Under the pieces are notes generated by a model, which was not told the DNA's origin, searched no databases, and saw nothing but the letters and a program-made list of their open reading frames with translations. A program made the position numbers and the translations under genes. From Hofstenia miamia (lineage: Eukaryota; Xenacoelomorpha; Acoela): DNA of 64,000 nt. This document shows positions 1 to 11,114 of this stretch, in pieces. Position 1 is the stretch's first letter; the number at the start of each line of letters is the position of its first letter. Location of the stretch: assembly GCA_004352715.1 (NCBI GenBank), contig SCFE01000111.1, positions 1,536,357 through 1,600,356 of the forward strand, given 5' to 3'.

Positions 1-2055
1 ATCTATTAACAGGAAGTATTATAACAATCCTCATTAATAGAATTGCATTTACCTCTGAATTCGTTGTTTTACAAAAAAGCAGTAATAATACAACAAAAAC
101 CTGTTATCTTGAAGGACGCAAACTTTTTCACATCCATCAGGTGGTTCATGTGCGAAAGCCGTAGACATATTTAAATTAGGAGACGATGAATATTTTGAAT
201 ATTTAGGAGACATACGTGGAGCTAAGAAAAATAGTGGTTAAGAAGCTAAAAGGGCGAAAATTTACATCACCAGCGATTGATTAAAGTACCTTACATGTGC
301 ACACACTTGTCCCTACAATAAAAACCTAATCAGAATGGCTTATTTTTGCTTAGTACAATAAAATTTAAGATTATTTTTGGAGGAAACTTATGATTATGCA
401 AAATATTGATTTCAATATGAATTTGTTAGACCACAGCTGACTCCACAATTTTGTTTTGCAGAATGAAATTTTATATGAAATTTTAATCGAATTTTCACAC
501 ACAATATATATTTATGTATTAAACAGCGAGTACAGCAATTCGTACGTCGAGATTTAAATCAGTTTTGCATTATAAAGAGGAATATCCCGAACAATTTTTG
601 GCACAACCTTCATATTCTAATAATTATTTGACTTTAAAGCGCATCAAATGTTATACCATAACAGATTCACTTAAAAGGGCTTACGGTTTTCTCTCCACTC
701 TATATAATTGGGTGACAAAATAGGCTGCGCATGAGAGAATCATTGTGTCTGATTCATTGTGAGATTTGACAACCGGTAGTAGTGCATTAGATACAGTTTG
801 TTTGCTTCAAGGCATGAGTAAAAGCGCGTGTACCCGACATGAATAAAGCTATTGCTGTCTCAAGTCAAAACCACTGCAAAGCAACATTACTCGATCAAGA
901 TGGCTGAATTGATTGAAAGGTGATCATAGTTGAAAATTCTGTCAAATAATATACTTGAACAGGTTTGAAGAGACGAAGTTGGCTTCCACAATTGACAAGG
1001 AATAATGAGAATTCTGCATTACTCAAAGTAATATACAGTAACTCATTGAACGATATTGTGACAAAGTCTTGATTGGAATAGATATTTTAGTGTAGAATGC
1101 TAAAAACATTAATGTAGAAAGAGTATCTGTAAACGAGCAAATTCGAGAATTATTAAAGAATCTTAGATATCTTAGCAACTTGCAAAGTAATCATATTATG
1201 AACTATGATGAGCCAAATGTAAGTAATTTTCGTTTGAGTAAGTTGACAATGGTTCGGTGTGACACAAGAAGAGCCACAATGTTGCAGAACAGTGTCATGG
1301 GATTCTTCGTTTATCAAATATGGCCTACAAGACCAAAAATTTATTAGATGAATGGCGAAGAATTCTATGAACCTTTCGAACAGAGTCCCAAAAACCGGGA
1401 TCTATCATAAAAAAGAGAAGTTTCCAATCAAACGAAAAAAACGGTGATTGTAATTGTTGTAAAACAAGTCCTGCATTAAACAGGAATCTGAAGTTTATTT
1501 GCGAAATGACAGCACACCATTTTCAAACATTGTTGAGATATTTTTTCTTCAGCACATCATGAAATAGAACGTTTATATTCAATGTTCACACCTTCAAACA
1601 TTATAGTGGAAGACTGCGATTATCGTCTTGAAAAGAATATGGAAACTGTTAAAAAAAGCATGATCCGAATTGTTCAACTTTCAATAAAAATTGTCATAAA
1701 TTGATTAATATTAAGAAAAACCCTTTCAATTATTATGAGCTTTCTGCAACAAATAAAAAATCCATACTGCTCTGTTCATTGTATATAGGTCGTCAACCAA
1801 AAATTCCAAACTTAAAATAGCAATGGTTGTTTCTCAGAAACAAAAAAATTAGAAATTAAAAGCAAGATGAATTTACATTTTCCATATTAATCATGCAGAC
1901 TTCGCTAAATATAAAAAATGAAAATTGCACATTGCTCCCTACTTTCAAACTAATGAATTTGAGCAATTTACGAATGCAGCGGAAACAGATAAAAAGCCTA
2001 TTCACTCTTTGCAAAATTGAAAAAAACTTTAATGCTAGTTGGAATAACTTAAATT
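1..2055. other. No confident gene; decayed coding-like debris
   Basis: Short broken reading frames only. Around 1130-1350 (+) a stretch reads VSVNEQIRELLKNLRYLSNL and then NYDEPN, reminiscent of the NYDETN block of some DDE transposases, but frame breaks make this weak. No splice-consistent exon of a host gene was seen. Confidence 0.3.
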
Positions 2056-2564
2056 TTAAATAAATACTTCAGTTTCGCAAACATATAAATTAATGAATAA
2101 TACATTTGGTAATAGAACTATGCCCATTTCTAAGACCGCTACTTCCGAGGCCAATATTTTCGCAAAACTAAAGTTCCAAATAAGAAATTTAACAAAAAAT
2201 GTTTTTAACAGAATTATATAAACTTCGAAATGGAAATAAGAAACAAAAATATATAAAATGATTACCAGTATTGCCACACACAAAATGTCGAGGCAACGAA
2301 TTAATAATAACTTTGATATACATGAGGGATCAGTATGTGAGCGCAATCATAAAAGGGTTTATTATGCTACAAAATTTGACATTTAATTTTGAATGATCCT
2401 TTAAAGTTTTTTTCACCATATCATCATAATTGTGGTACTGAAACTTGTGAAAAATGATTGGACTTAATCAGATAGCTCTAATGACTATCACATCTCGTAA
2501 AAAATAAATGTTGGCACAGTAAACTTCAACTAAGAGACATGATGGTTTTTCCAATAAATTGACA

Positions 2565-3345
2565 ATACTCCTCGTTGCTATCAACGACCTCCCTCAATCT
2601 GTCCTCAACTCATTCTGTCTAGTGTGCATTGATGACACTGAGATTTTCAATTTTTGGTAGTTTTTTGCCTCCAATATTACTTGATCTTGAGCTTTTGTCT
2701 AAGTGGTCTTTCGTTAACCATCTTGATCTTAGCCCAACCAAAGACATGTGGCATTTCCTTTTCTGTATTACCAATTCTGATCTGCCTCTCCCTGTGAACT
2801 TTTCTCCTAATCACACTCATCTTGGAGTTCAACTTGCTGCAAACTTAAATTGGTCAAGACCCGTGTGTTTGCGTCTCAGCAAAGCTAATTACTCGGTTTT
2901 TGTCCTCTTCCGCAATGTTCCCTTTAATTCCCCGCGCAAATCTCCCTGTTATTGGCCTTCTCGTGCCTTGTTCCATTCCATGGAACGGTTCCAGAAGCGT
3001 GCTTTCAAATGGATCTCTCCCTGGTCATATAAAGACACTCTTCTCAAATTCTCCCCTCTCCCGCTTGCGCTATACTTCCATGCTTGCAATCTTCTCCCGT
3101 TCAATTGCTTGCTCACCTTGATCCGTTTGATTTCATCAAGTTCTCCAATTCCTCGCGCTGATGATATTGTCACTTCCTCCATTCGTCGTCTCAAGAAGCG
3201 TCCTAACCTTCATTAGTTTTTGAATCGTGCCTGTATCGCTACTAATTAAATCTTGACTCGCAACCCTCCAACAGCCATTTCCCCGCCGCCGAGATTCAAG
3301 AAATCTTTGATGTCTTTCCTCTTTGCTGAACCCTTCTCCACCTTG
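2565..3345 (+). mobile_element. LINE fragment, reverse transcriptase C-terminal part (copy 1)
   Basis: A 5'-truncated, decayed non-LTR retrotransposon. It starts inside the reverse transcriptase: VAINDLPQSVLNS, then a changed YVDD-equivalent region, CIDDTEIFNF. It continues with SKWSFVNHLDLSPTKDM, the ALFHSMERFQKRAFKWISP stretch and the C-terminal block. It has the same protein order as the copy at 9294-10660 on the other strand. In-frame stops and frameshifts are present. Confidence 0.75.
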
Positions 3346-3541
3346 GCACAATATTGAACAAGTACACAAACAATCACACAAACATTGATTTTTATCATTA
3401 TTATATATTGTGTTTATTTGTTTGCAGCTTTAGATTTGTTTATATTTTATTTTATTTGGAACTTTTTAGCAAATATATTGATTTGACTGTCATTATTATT
3501 ACACCCAGACAATTTGCTAAGAAAGTTTGCGTCTTCCCTAA

Positions 3542-4090
3542 AGGTGGGTTTACAGCTCATCAATGAATTATAATACCTCTAAATTGAGAAGAATGCATTG
3601 TTGTTGATACGCTGTTTACAGCGTCTCAATTGAACTTGTTTATCACAATTATTTTTGTTATTGATACAGCGTTTACAGCTGACTAATCCCAATTGAATCT
3701 TATAATTCAAAACATTTGGGATTAGAGATATCCCACAGAAACGTTTATTTCAAGCAATTGGGTCATGATCCTTTCCTGTTGCATGCCTAGTTTCGAATGA
3801 ATATAATTGATTCAATGTTTACACTAGCGTAATGACTAATTATGAAAGGAATGAAAGACGAAATATCAAAAGTGGTTTGATCACGTCTTTCATCTTAATT
3901 GTGGAAATATGCTCGTCTTTCAAGTGTTTACAGCAGTATTAGCGCAAATGATAAGCTCGATTACGCATTCTTTTGATTTCATTAGTTTTATTAATTGATC
4001 GTCTTTCACAGCTGTTTACAGCTGAATTTGTACTAATTGAGCACTCGATTGCGAAATATTATATTTCATTGATAAGCTGTAAACACACCT
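3542..4090. mobile_element. Harbinger-like MITE C (TAA target duplication)
   Basis: Terminal inverted repeats of about 35 bp: the left begins AGGTGGGTTTACAGCTCATC and the right end is the complement of AGGTGTGTTTACAGCTTATC. Both are flanked by TAA (3539-3541 and 4091-4093), the 3-bp TWA duplication typical of PIF/Harbinger. The module GCTGTTTACAGC or close variants recurs inside. No coding capacity. It lies just downstream of the FAM117-like gene. Confidence 0.75.
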
Positions 4091-4183
4091 TAAGCTTGTT
4101 TGCAACAAAACTTCTTTAGTTATTAAATAACTTTCAGTAGGCAGTCTTTCTGTGAGAGATTTGCAAAACTATAATAGGAATTT

Positions 4184-4233
4184 TCAACAATGTTCTGCAT
4201 AGCTTAAATCTTCGTCTGGGCGTTTCTTCGAAT
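4184..4233 (-). CDS. FAM117: Possible terminal exon of the FAM117-like gene
   Basis: An AG acceptor at 4235-4234 in the right phase gives DSKKRPDEDLSYAEHC and a TGA. It completes a 256-residue protein from the first ATG. No homology supports this stretch, and vertebrate relatives are longer at the C-terminus, so further exons may have been missed. Confidence 0.3.
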
Positions 4234-4542
4234 CTTTAAATAATCATTTCAAAGCATGAATAAATCGAGGCAAGTTTCTTACCATTAATACCATGTTCCA
4301 ATTGCTTGTGATAACTTAATTTGATGATTTTAGAGTTATGACAATACGAAATATATTTCAAACCTAAAATGAACAAATCCAAAGAAATCACCAAACTCAT
4401 ATTAAAAACGGAATAAATATATTAAGATTCCAATTGGAATCTCCTATATAAAAAGTTACGGAAATTTCTGCATTCTAACATACAATTCAGATACGAAAGC
4501 TTAAAGGTTACCACACACTTAAGATTAACAAAGAAAACCTAC

Positions 4543-5918
4543 CTAGATCTTCTAAAACTAAGTCAGTAAATTGAACATTAAATTGAAAGGGCGAAGTAAT
4601 ATGAGTAGGTGTTTGTGTGTCAACACTTTTTGTTGAACTGCTCCGTAATTGTGGAGGAACTGGACACTGACGACCCTCTTCTGGTAAAGTAAACGACTAA
4701 ATTAAACATAAAATTAGCGCGAACTATTAGTGAACGATTCAAATGCAATTTATTCTTTCAATTCGTCCAAATCTAGCGGTTTCTGATTTTTGCAATTTAA
4801 AGTTCACAAACCTCAATGGAACGATGTTGACATGCACTAAAGTAAATAAACTGACGATATACTGCACAAGTAATATGTCACTCTCAAAGAATACATTCTA
4901 ATATTCGATTATCTATTTACAATTTGCCTTTCGAGGTGAAATTTAGTCTTTCTTGCCATTTTATTGTAAAAATAACTATAGTAGAATACAATACAACTTT
5001 ATTAAAGAGAAAAAGAATATTTAGTAAGCATTTAATACATTTGCAAAATTTGTTTAATGAGACTGAAATAATCATTGCATATAACAAACAACCATCTTTA
5101 AACGTAGATATACTAAGAATTAACATTTTCATTTTGAAAAACGTTTCCTAATAATTTATTGTTTTAATAATACATACTAGTTACGCGTATTCAAGAATAT
5201 TACCGCAAAAGTCCTCAAAATTATGATATTGACAAACCTCTGTTGCTTGAAAAGAGTCTTTAAAAAATGGCATATCACAAGTCTCGATTTCTGAACATGC
5301 GGCTCCTGAGATAGAACGGGTATGCTGTGCTAACGGTGATACTTGTGATATGTTTGCAGAAGGCAAGCTCAATGGAATAACTGCAGTTGTATTATGCTCA
5401 TTAGAAAATATGTGGTGGTGAATATCGAATTTCCCTTGAGATTTATACTTTTGATACCCCTAATTGCAAAATTAGGATTCTAGAAAATGAAGACTTATTA
5501 ACCTCTTTATAAAGTTCATCCGCATTTGTGAAGGAATGTGAACGTCTGAGTTTTCTAACAAAAACAACTTCATTTCTTTCATCCCAATTTAAAGGGGTCT
5601 AAATTTTAGAATTACATGAAAACTAATTCAAATATAAATGCAAAAATTCAAAATAAACGTTATATATACTTGGGTAGAAGTATTTACAACAGGAACAGTG
5701 GAAGAATAAATGGTGTCGAATGAGGAGGTTCTTCTAAAAGAAACACTACTAAAAGCAGTTGAAGACCTTGGTAGACGAGAATACGGTGAAGGAGATGCTG
5801 AAAAACATCTTTCCAAGGGACTACATCGCAATAGAACAGGAGAATAATATTCTTTATTAAGAAAAGGAAATGTTGCTTTAATAGGGAATGGAGATTGTAT
5901 TGTTTGTGCACACGACAT
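4543..5918 (-). CDS. FAM117: FAM117/GLCCI1-family protein, four exons
   Basis: Homolog of the FAM117/GLCCI1 family, whose biochemical role is poorly known. Exons on the - strand: 5918-5670, 5598-5503, 5459-5238 and 4696-4543, all joining in frame (introns 71, 43 and 541 nt). Recognisable blocks in order: FRRTSSFDTI (family RRTSSLDTI), TQTPLNW (family ATQTP.W), RRSHSFTNADELYKE (family KRSASWGS.D.LKE), AVIPLSLPSANIS (family SVPMPLSNIS) and LRSSSTKSVDTQTP (family YRSSSTRSIDTQTP). The sequence is Ser/Thr-rich and probably disordered. The first ATG (5918-5916) lies directly after an AG, so an upstream 5' exon is likely. The protein continues past 4543; see the tentative last exon. It is transcribed away from the ASK gene. 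Confidence 0.78.
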
Positions 5919-6813
5919 CTAAAACTAAAAAATATATAAAAGAGGCGATTTTTTTTCAAAAAATAGAAAACAACTTGAGCATAGAACTATAAATGATCGT
6001 TTTAAGTCCAGTTACTCGCTTCGTTCCTTCTTTCTATATGTTTATTTTAAATTAACAGCGTATGTTTGAAATGTGATTGAATAACTATCAAAATGAAACA
6101 CTTAAATAGTCGTTTGGGATAACATACACGTCATGCAACTGCATATATTGTTAATAGTGTAGAATGTAAAAACAAGATCATGTTTGCAAAGCGCGAAATA
6201 GTAGCATGTTCAACTTGAGAAATAAGTAGCCTCAATCAAAAAGCGAATGCCATAATCGCACAATTTGACAAGATATATTTTTTACTTATTGAGCCCATCA
6301 GTAGCGTTCAACTACAATTGTGCGTGAGGCAAGCATGGAAGGTCATCTCATGAGATTACAATAGTAGTTGTTTATGCACAAAATTATTAATGCGGTTTGA
6401 TATCTCTGAGTTAACATTTCCCCCATCTGCTATGCCCATGCTAGTGTTTGTTTGAATTATTGTTTTTAAAAAATACCTATCATAATATTTTTTTATGTGA
6501 TGAATTCAACCAGTTCTGCACCGATGCTATTATTGTAGAGCGCAAACCCGACCTAGGTTAACAAAAAACGAACTTATGGATTGAAGCTACTTGACAAGAG
6601 ATTATTCAAAAATCTTATTTATATCATCCTCGATTCAAAATGATTATTTGGAGGCCTTGGTAGCCTCAGCAAACCTAAGCGGATAGTTCCCTGGTGCGAT
6701 CATCATAAAACATTTAAAACCGTGTAAATTAGCAGTCGCAAATTTTAACTATTTGTATCACCGTGATGAGGTCAATACGATATTTAGTTAGTTTATCGAC
6801 ATGCTGTGTCAGA

Positions 6814-7247
6814 TATAATAATAATAATCAATGACTTTATTAGCCGCTGAAGGCATACACAACAAAAAATAAAAACAAGTCAGGTTTTACGGCAGCGATG
6901 ACAGTCACAGGAGATGAAATAGGAGCAAATGGAAGAGTAGGCGAAGTTGGAGAAGGGCTCAGCAAAGAGGAAAGCCATCAAAGATTTCTTGAAGCTCGGT
7001 GGCAGGGAAAAGAAATCAATCGCTGTTGGAGGGCTGCGAGTCAAGATGTAATTAGCAGCAGTACAAGCACGATTGAAAAACGAGTGAAAGGTGCGATGTT
7101 TCTTTGTACGACGAACGGAGAAGGTGACAACATCATCAGAGCGAGTGCAGCAGGAATTAGAGAAAATAATGAAATCAAAAGGATCAAGATCCAATTTGCG
7201 AGTCAGTAGTCGATTGAACAGAAGGAGATCACAGGCATGGAAGTAGA
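6814..7247 (-). mobile_element. LINE fragment (copy 2), 3' end only
   Basis: A 5'-truncated copy of the same LINE as at 9294-10660. The reading on the - strand includes YFHACDLLLFNRLLTRKLDL and PPSFKKSLMAFLFAEPFSNF, ending ISCDCHRCRKT with a terminal Cys cluster. The 3' end reads AATAAAGTCATTGATT into a short ATT-type microsatellite (6814-6829). Similarity to copy 3 stops at about 7247, next to a hAT fragment. Confidence 0.85.
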
Positions 7248-7261
7248 GTATTTGATAAATC

Positions 7262-7748
7262 TTGAAACATTCTAACTGCAACTGTGGCAGAGACACTTAT
7301 TAAGTTAACTTTATTATTTTGCAAAGACCGTTTTGATGATGCTGAATTACCAGGGTGGAATATTAGAGAGAAAATGCAAAAAACAATGCTAGACTATTTG
7401 AAGACACCAATTTCAACATTCTACGTTGATAATCCAAGAAAAATTCCTAAACTAATAAATCTGCTTGATAGTATTCTTGGAGTGATTCCTAGCAGTACAG
7501 CAGAAGCTGAACGGCGATTTTCTAAAATGAATTATATTTGTACATTATTACGGGCAACTTTGACAGCTGATCACACGTCAGCTTTGCTTAGCATCAGTAT
7601 AAATGGTCCACCGCCCCATCAATGGTGTGCAGAAAGTGCAATAAACAGGTGGTTACTCCATCATAGTCCAGCATCTGATAATAGGAGCCGCAAAACCACA
7701 GTTGAAAAAGAAGATTTGGGATACATGAAACAACTTTTATGTATTTAA
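7262..7748 (+). pseudogene. hAT transposase C-terminal (dimerisation) domain
   Basis: The open frame 7284-7748 carries the hAT dimerisation signature: IPSSTAEAERRFSKMNYICT, LRATLTADHTSALLSISING and AINRWLLHH. hAT transposases move DNA elements by cut and paste. The catalytic part and N-terminal zinc finger are missing, and the 5' side is cut off where a LINE copy begins. The start is not a true start codon; the fragment is probably dead. It resembles hAT-derived proteins of the ZMYM6/KIAA1586 type. Confidence 0.85.
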
Positions 7749-7787
7749 TATAATAAAATTTTGCTTAATAGTTTTGTAGTGTAGTAT

Positions 7788-7887
7788 TAGTTTTCTACAA
7801 CAGACAAATGCATACGTGTATAACAGCATTCCGAATATAGTTTTCTACAACAGACAAATGCATACGTGTATAACAGCATTCCGAATA
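7788..7887. repeat. Perfect 50-bp tandem duplication
   Basis: Two identical head-to-tail copies (7788-7837 and 7838-7887), each running from TAGTTTTCTACAACAG to CATTCCGAATA, just beyond the hAT fragment. The identity suggests a recent duplication or an assembly effect. Confidence 0.95.
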
Positions 7888-9134
7888 ATTTTTTAATTCA
7901 AGATACAATTGTTATTGGCTGTAGAAAACACTATTTGCACACAACCCTGACTTGCACATCATTAGTCATGAAAATCAAGTTTATTAAAATTTTTTTTTAC
8001 CAAATGTTCGCATATTTCTCAAATTTAAAGCCTCCTTGTTAATTATTTAGGAGTACACTTCTGCCTGAAAGATCTAATTCTGCGGCGCGAAGATTCCGAT
8101 GAAGAGCGTCTCCTAATAAACCCAACCACTGGGTGTAATAATAGCAAAACTATCTGAAATCAGAGATATGTGTAAGGTATCAATGGTAAACAAGTTAGAT
8201 ATAATTCTGATTTGAATAATGTACTGTTTGCTATTTTATAAATTTTATAATAACATATTACAGTTTTCTGCGGTGAAACATTGAAACCGATTTTTAGGGA
8301 CACGATTTAAATGAAAGCGGTTCGTTTACGAATCACAGCATCCTATATTCCTATGCAAAGGAATTATAAAATCCTCATATATCAAATAGATTTAATGCTG
8401 ATACTCAGCTATTTCAAGATATGTCATCACATAAGTATTTGGACTTCGATTGCGGCTTTTTTTGTCGGAAGAAAAATGCCTTAGAATTCTTCCAAATCGG
8501 GTGTTAAGGAGTATGATTATTGGAATTCCGTTTATAAGGCTTTGTTCACCATTTTAACAAGAATAGCGTACTGCGTGTACTTCTCAATATTTACTGCTGA
8601 AAATAAAATTTAATAATTTTTATATTTTGTAATTGTTATTAAATTCACATGTTTTACAATAAAATAACTTTGCAAATGCAGATGGAAAAGCAAAATATAT
8701 ATATGCATTCAATAAAAGTTTTAACCAATAAAAATTAGAGTATGTGATTTCGGTAAAATTTATACTATTCATGTTAGCTTTAACGAAATGATGTTTCGAG
8801 AGTATTTCAAATATGTGTTTTAGTTTGTTTTTTATGTAGAGTTATGTGATGAAATTCCAGTGAGTGCAGCTCTGTATTCGTCATCAACAACTCGCCTTTC
8901 AATTTCAAATACAAGCAAAGTATTAAAAATCTCCGAAATGATAGATTACCTAATATATAAGTATATTTATAAAGTAATTTGCTGTTTATAATATTCTACT
9001 TAAAGTTAAAAATTATCCATTGTAGAACAATAACTGCCTAGTGTTTTCAACATTTGATTATGCTACTCATTTCAATTAATTTTCCTAATTCTGCTTAATA
9101 TTTTTCTCTTTGTAAATTGATTTTTATTTGTATG

Positions 9135-9182
9135 CAACACTTATTATTACTATTATTATTATTATTAATAATATTAATATTT
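9135..9182. repeat. ATT/TTA microsatellite
   Basis: Imperfect run of TTA/ATT units about 45 bp long. It could be a relic of the ATT tail of a LINE, but no LINE body is seen next to it on this side. Confidence 0.8.
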
Positions 9183-9293
9183 AAAAAATCAGATCTTGTT
9201 CCAATTAATGGACGGATTACAACAACAAACCCCTTTGCAAAAACATTGGAAAAGTTGCTTAGTAGTAAAATATATATATATCGTTACTATCCT

Positions 9294-10660
9294 AATCAAT
9301 GACTTTATTGGCCGCTGAAGGCATACACAACAAAAAAATAAAAACAAGTCAAGTTTTACGGCAGCGAGGACAGTCACAGGAGATGAAATAGGAGCAAATA
9401 GAAGAGTAGGCGAAGTTGGAGAAGGGCTCAGCAAAGAGGAAAGCCATCAAAGATTTCTTGAAGCTCGGTGGCAGGGAAAAGAAATCAATCGCTGTTGGAG
9501 GGCTGCGAGTCAAGATGTAATTAGCAGCAGTACAAGCATGATTGAAAAGCGCGTGAAGGGTGCGATATTTCTTCGTACGACGAATGGCGAAGGTGACAAC
9601 ATCATCAGAGCGAGTGCAGCAGGAATTAGAGAACTTAATGAAATCAAAAGGATCAAGATCCAATTTGCGAGTCAGTAGTCGATTGCACAGGAGGAGATCA
9701 CAGTCATGGAAGTAGAGTAACAGCGGGAGAGTGGAGAATTTCAGCAGAGCGTCTTTATAGGCCAAAGGAGAAATCCATTTGAAACGTTCCATGGAGGGGA
9801 ACAAAGCACGAGAAGGCCACCAACAAGGAGATACGTAGAGAAGAATGGCGCGAGTAATGGACTTGAACAAAGAGAGTTTCACAGCGGATGATGTATTAAA
9901 AGGAACATTACGGAAAAGGGCAAATAGCTAGGAATTAGCTTTACGGAGACGCACAGACACATGTCCAGTCCAATTTAAGTTTGCAGCAAGTTGAACTCCA
10001 AGATGAGTGTGATGAGGCGCAAAGTTCACAGGTAGAGGCAAATCAGAAAGGGGAGCCACAGAAAAGGACAAGTCTTGGTAGTGCTAAAATCAAGATGGTT
10101 GACAGAGGACCAAGTAGACAAGTGCTCAAGATCAGAAGAAATGTTAGAAACAAAAGACCAACCAAAATCAAAAATCGCATTGTCGTCGACATACAACTGG
10201 CAAGACGAGTTGAAAACAGAATGAGGGAGGTCATTAATGGCAACGAGGAAGAAAAGAACAGCAAACACTGAGCCTTGAGAGGCACCACTATTAACGGAGA
10301 CAGGAGCAGAGATAGACGAGTTGATTTTGACACACTGGTGGCGATTGGTCAGGTAAGACTGCAACAGTTCGATGAAATTCACATCAAAACCAAATAAACG
10401 TGACTTGTCAAACAGAATGGAATGAGGGAGGCGAGCAAACGCTTTTGAGATGTCAAGAAAGATAATACAACCAGGATCATTACTATCAGAGTGAAAGTAG
10501 CAGTTTTCGATCAGAGTGAGAAGGTTAGTAATGGTAGAGCGACCAGGAAGGTTGCTATGCTGAGAAGAAGAGATGAGGTGACGAATTTTTGGGAATACAT
10601 AACGAAAAACAAGGCGTTCAAAGCCAAAAAGACTTTGGCTTTAGGAGTCCATACATCTGC
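9294..10660 (-). mobile_element. LINE fragment (copy 3), RT domain to 3' end
   Basis: The longest copy of this LINE family here. On the - strand: FERLVFRYVFPKIRH and SNLPGRSTITNLL, then IIFLDISKAFARLPHS (RT motif with the catalytic Asp), SGASQGSVFAVLFFLVAIND, CQLYVDDNAIFDF (catalytic YVDD), SMERFKWISPLAYKDALLKF and the ISCDCPRCRKT end. 5'-truncated with frameshifts. The 3' end AATAAAGTCATTGATT is shared with copy 2. It lies 0.2 kb before ASK exon 1. Confidence 0.88.
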
Positions 10661-10867
10661 CATAATCATATTTTCTCCCCACTTGCGACTCTTATTTTTA
10701 AATATTTACTATACTACGTTTACTTTTCTGTACTAATATGCACATCCTTCCTTTATGCTGTTTTCAATTTTGATAGCTCATATGTGTAAACTTCAATTAT
10801 CGTGATTAAAGTATTTCGAATAGTAATCTATAAGTTATTTGATAATTTATTTTTAGATTAGTTAGGT

Positions 10868-11114
10868 ATGCCAAGCAGCAGTGCAAATTCCAACAGCATT
10901 AATTCCAGATCTGGATCTGGTTGTAGCTCAACAACCAGTCACAAGCAAATGGTTTGTGTCTCTATGATACCCACTAGAGATAAGGTCTTATCTACAGTGC
11001 TTTTGAATGATCTTAAACATGTTGCTCGTGCTGTGAAATCTTCAATTGAGAACTTAGCATTTGAAAAATTGGATTTTGGTCAAGTTGATGTAATCACTAA
11101 ATTCTACAATGCAG
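10868..11114 (+). CDS. MAP3K5: ASK exon 1 (start codon, residues 1-82)
   Basis: The Ser/Asn-rich start is followed by the conserved stretch [18 protein letters not shown], the counterpart of the ASK1 LDFGETTVLDRFYNA segment. It ends GCA G before donor gtaata (phase 1). An AG lies 9 nt before the ATG, so a 5' UTR intron is possible. Confidence 0.85.

Noticed and set aside
2056-2346. Hydrophobic 96-codon open frame on the - strand
   Set aside because: No homology, extreme AT content and no splice or start context; probably chance.
9981-10271. 96-codon open frame on the + strand rich in charged residues
   Set aside because: It is antisense to the LINE reverse transcriptase read on the - strand.
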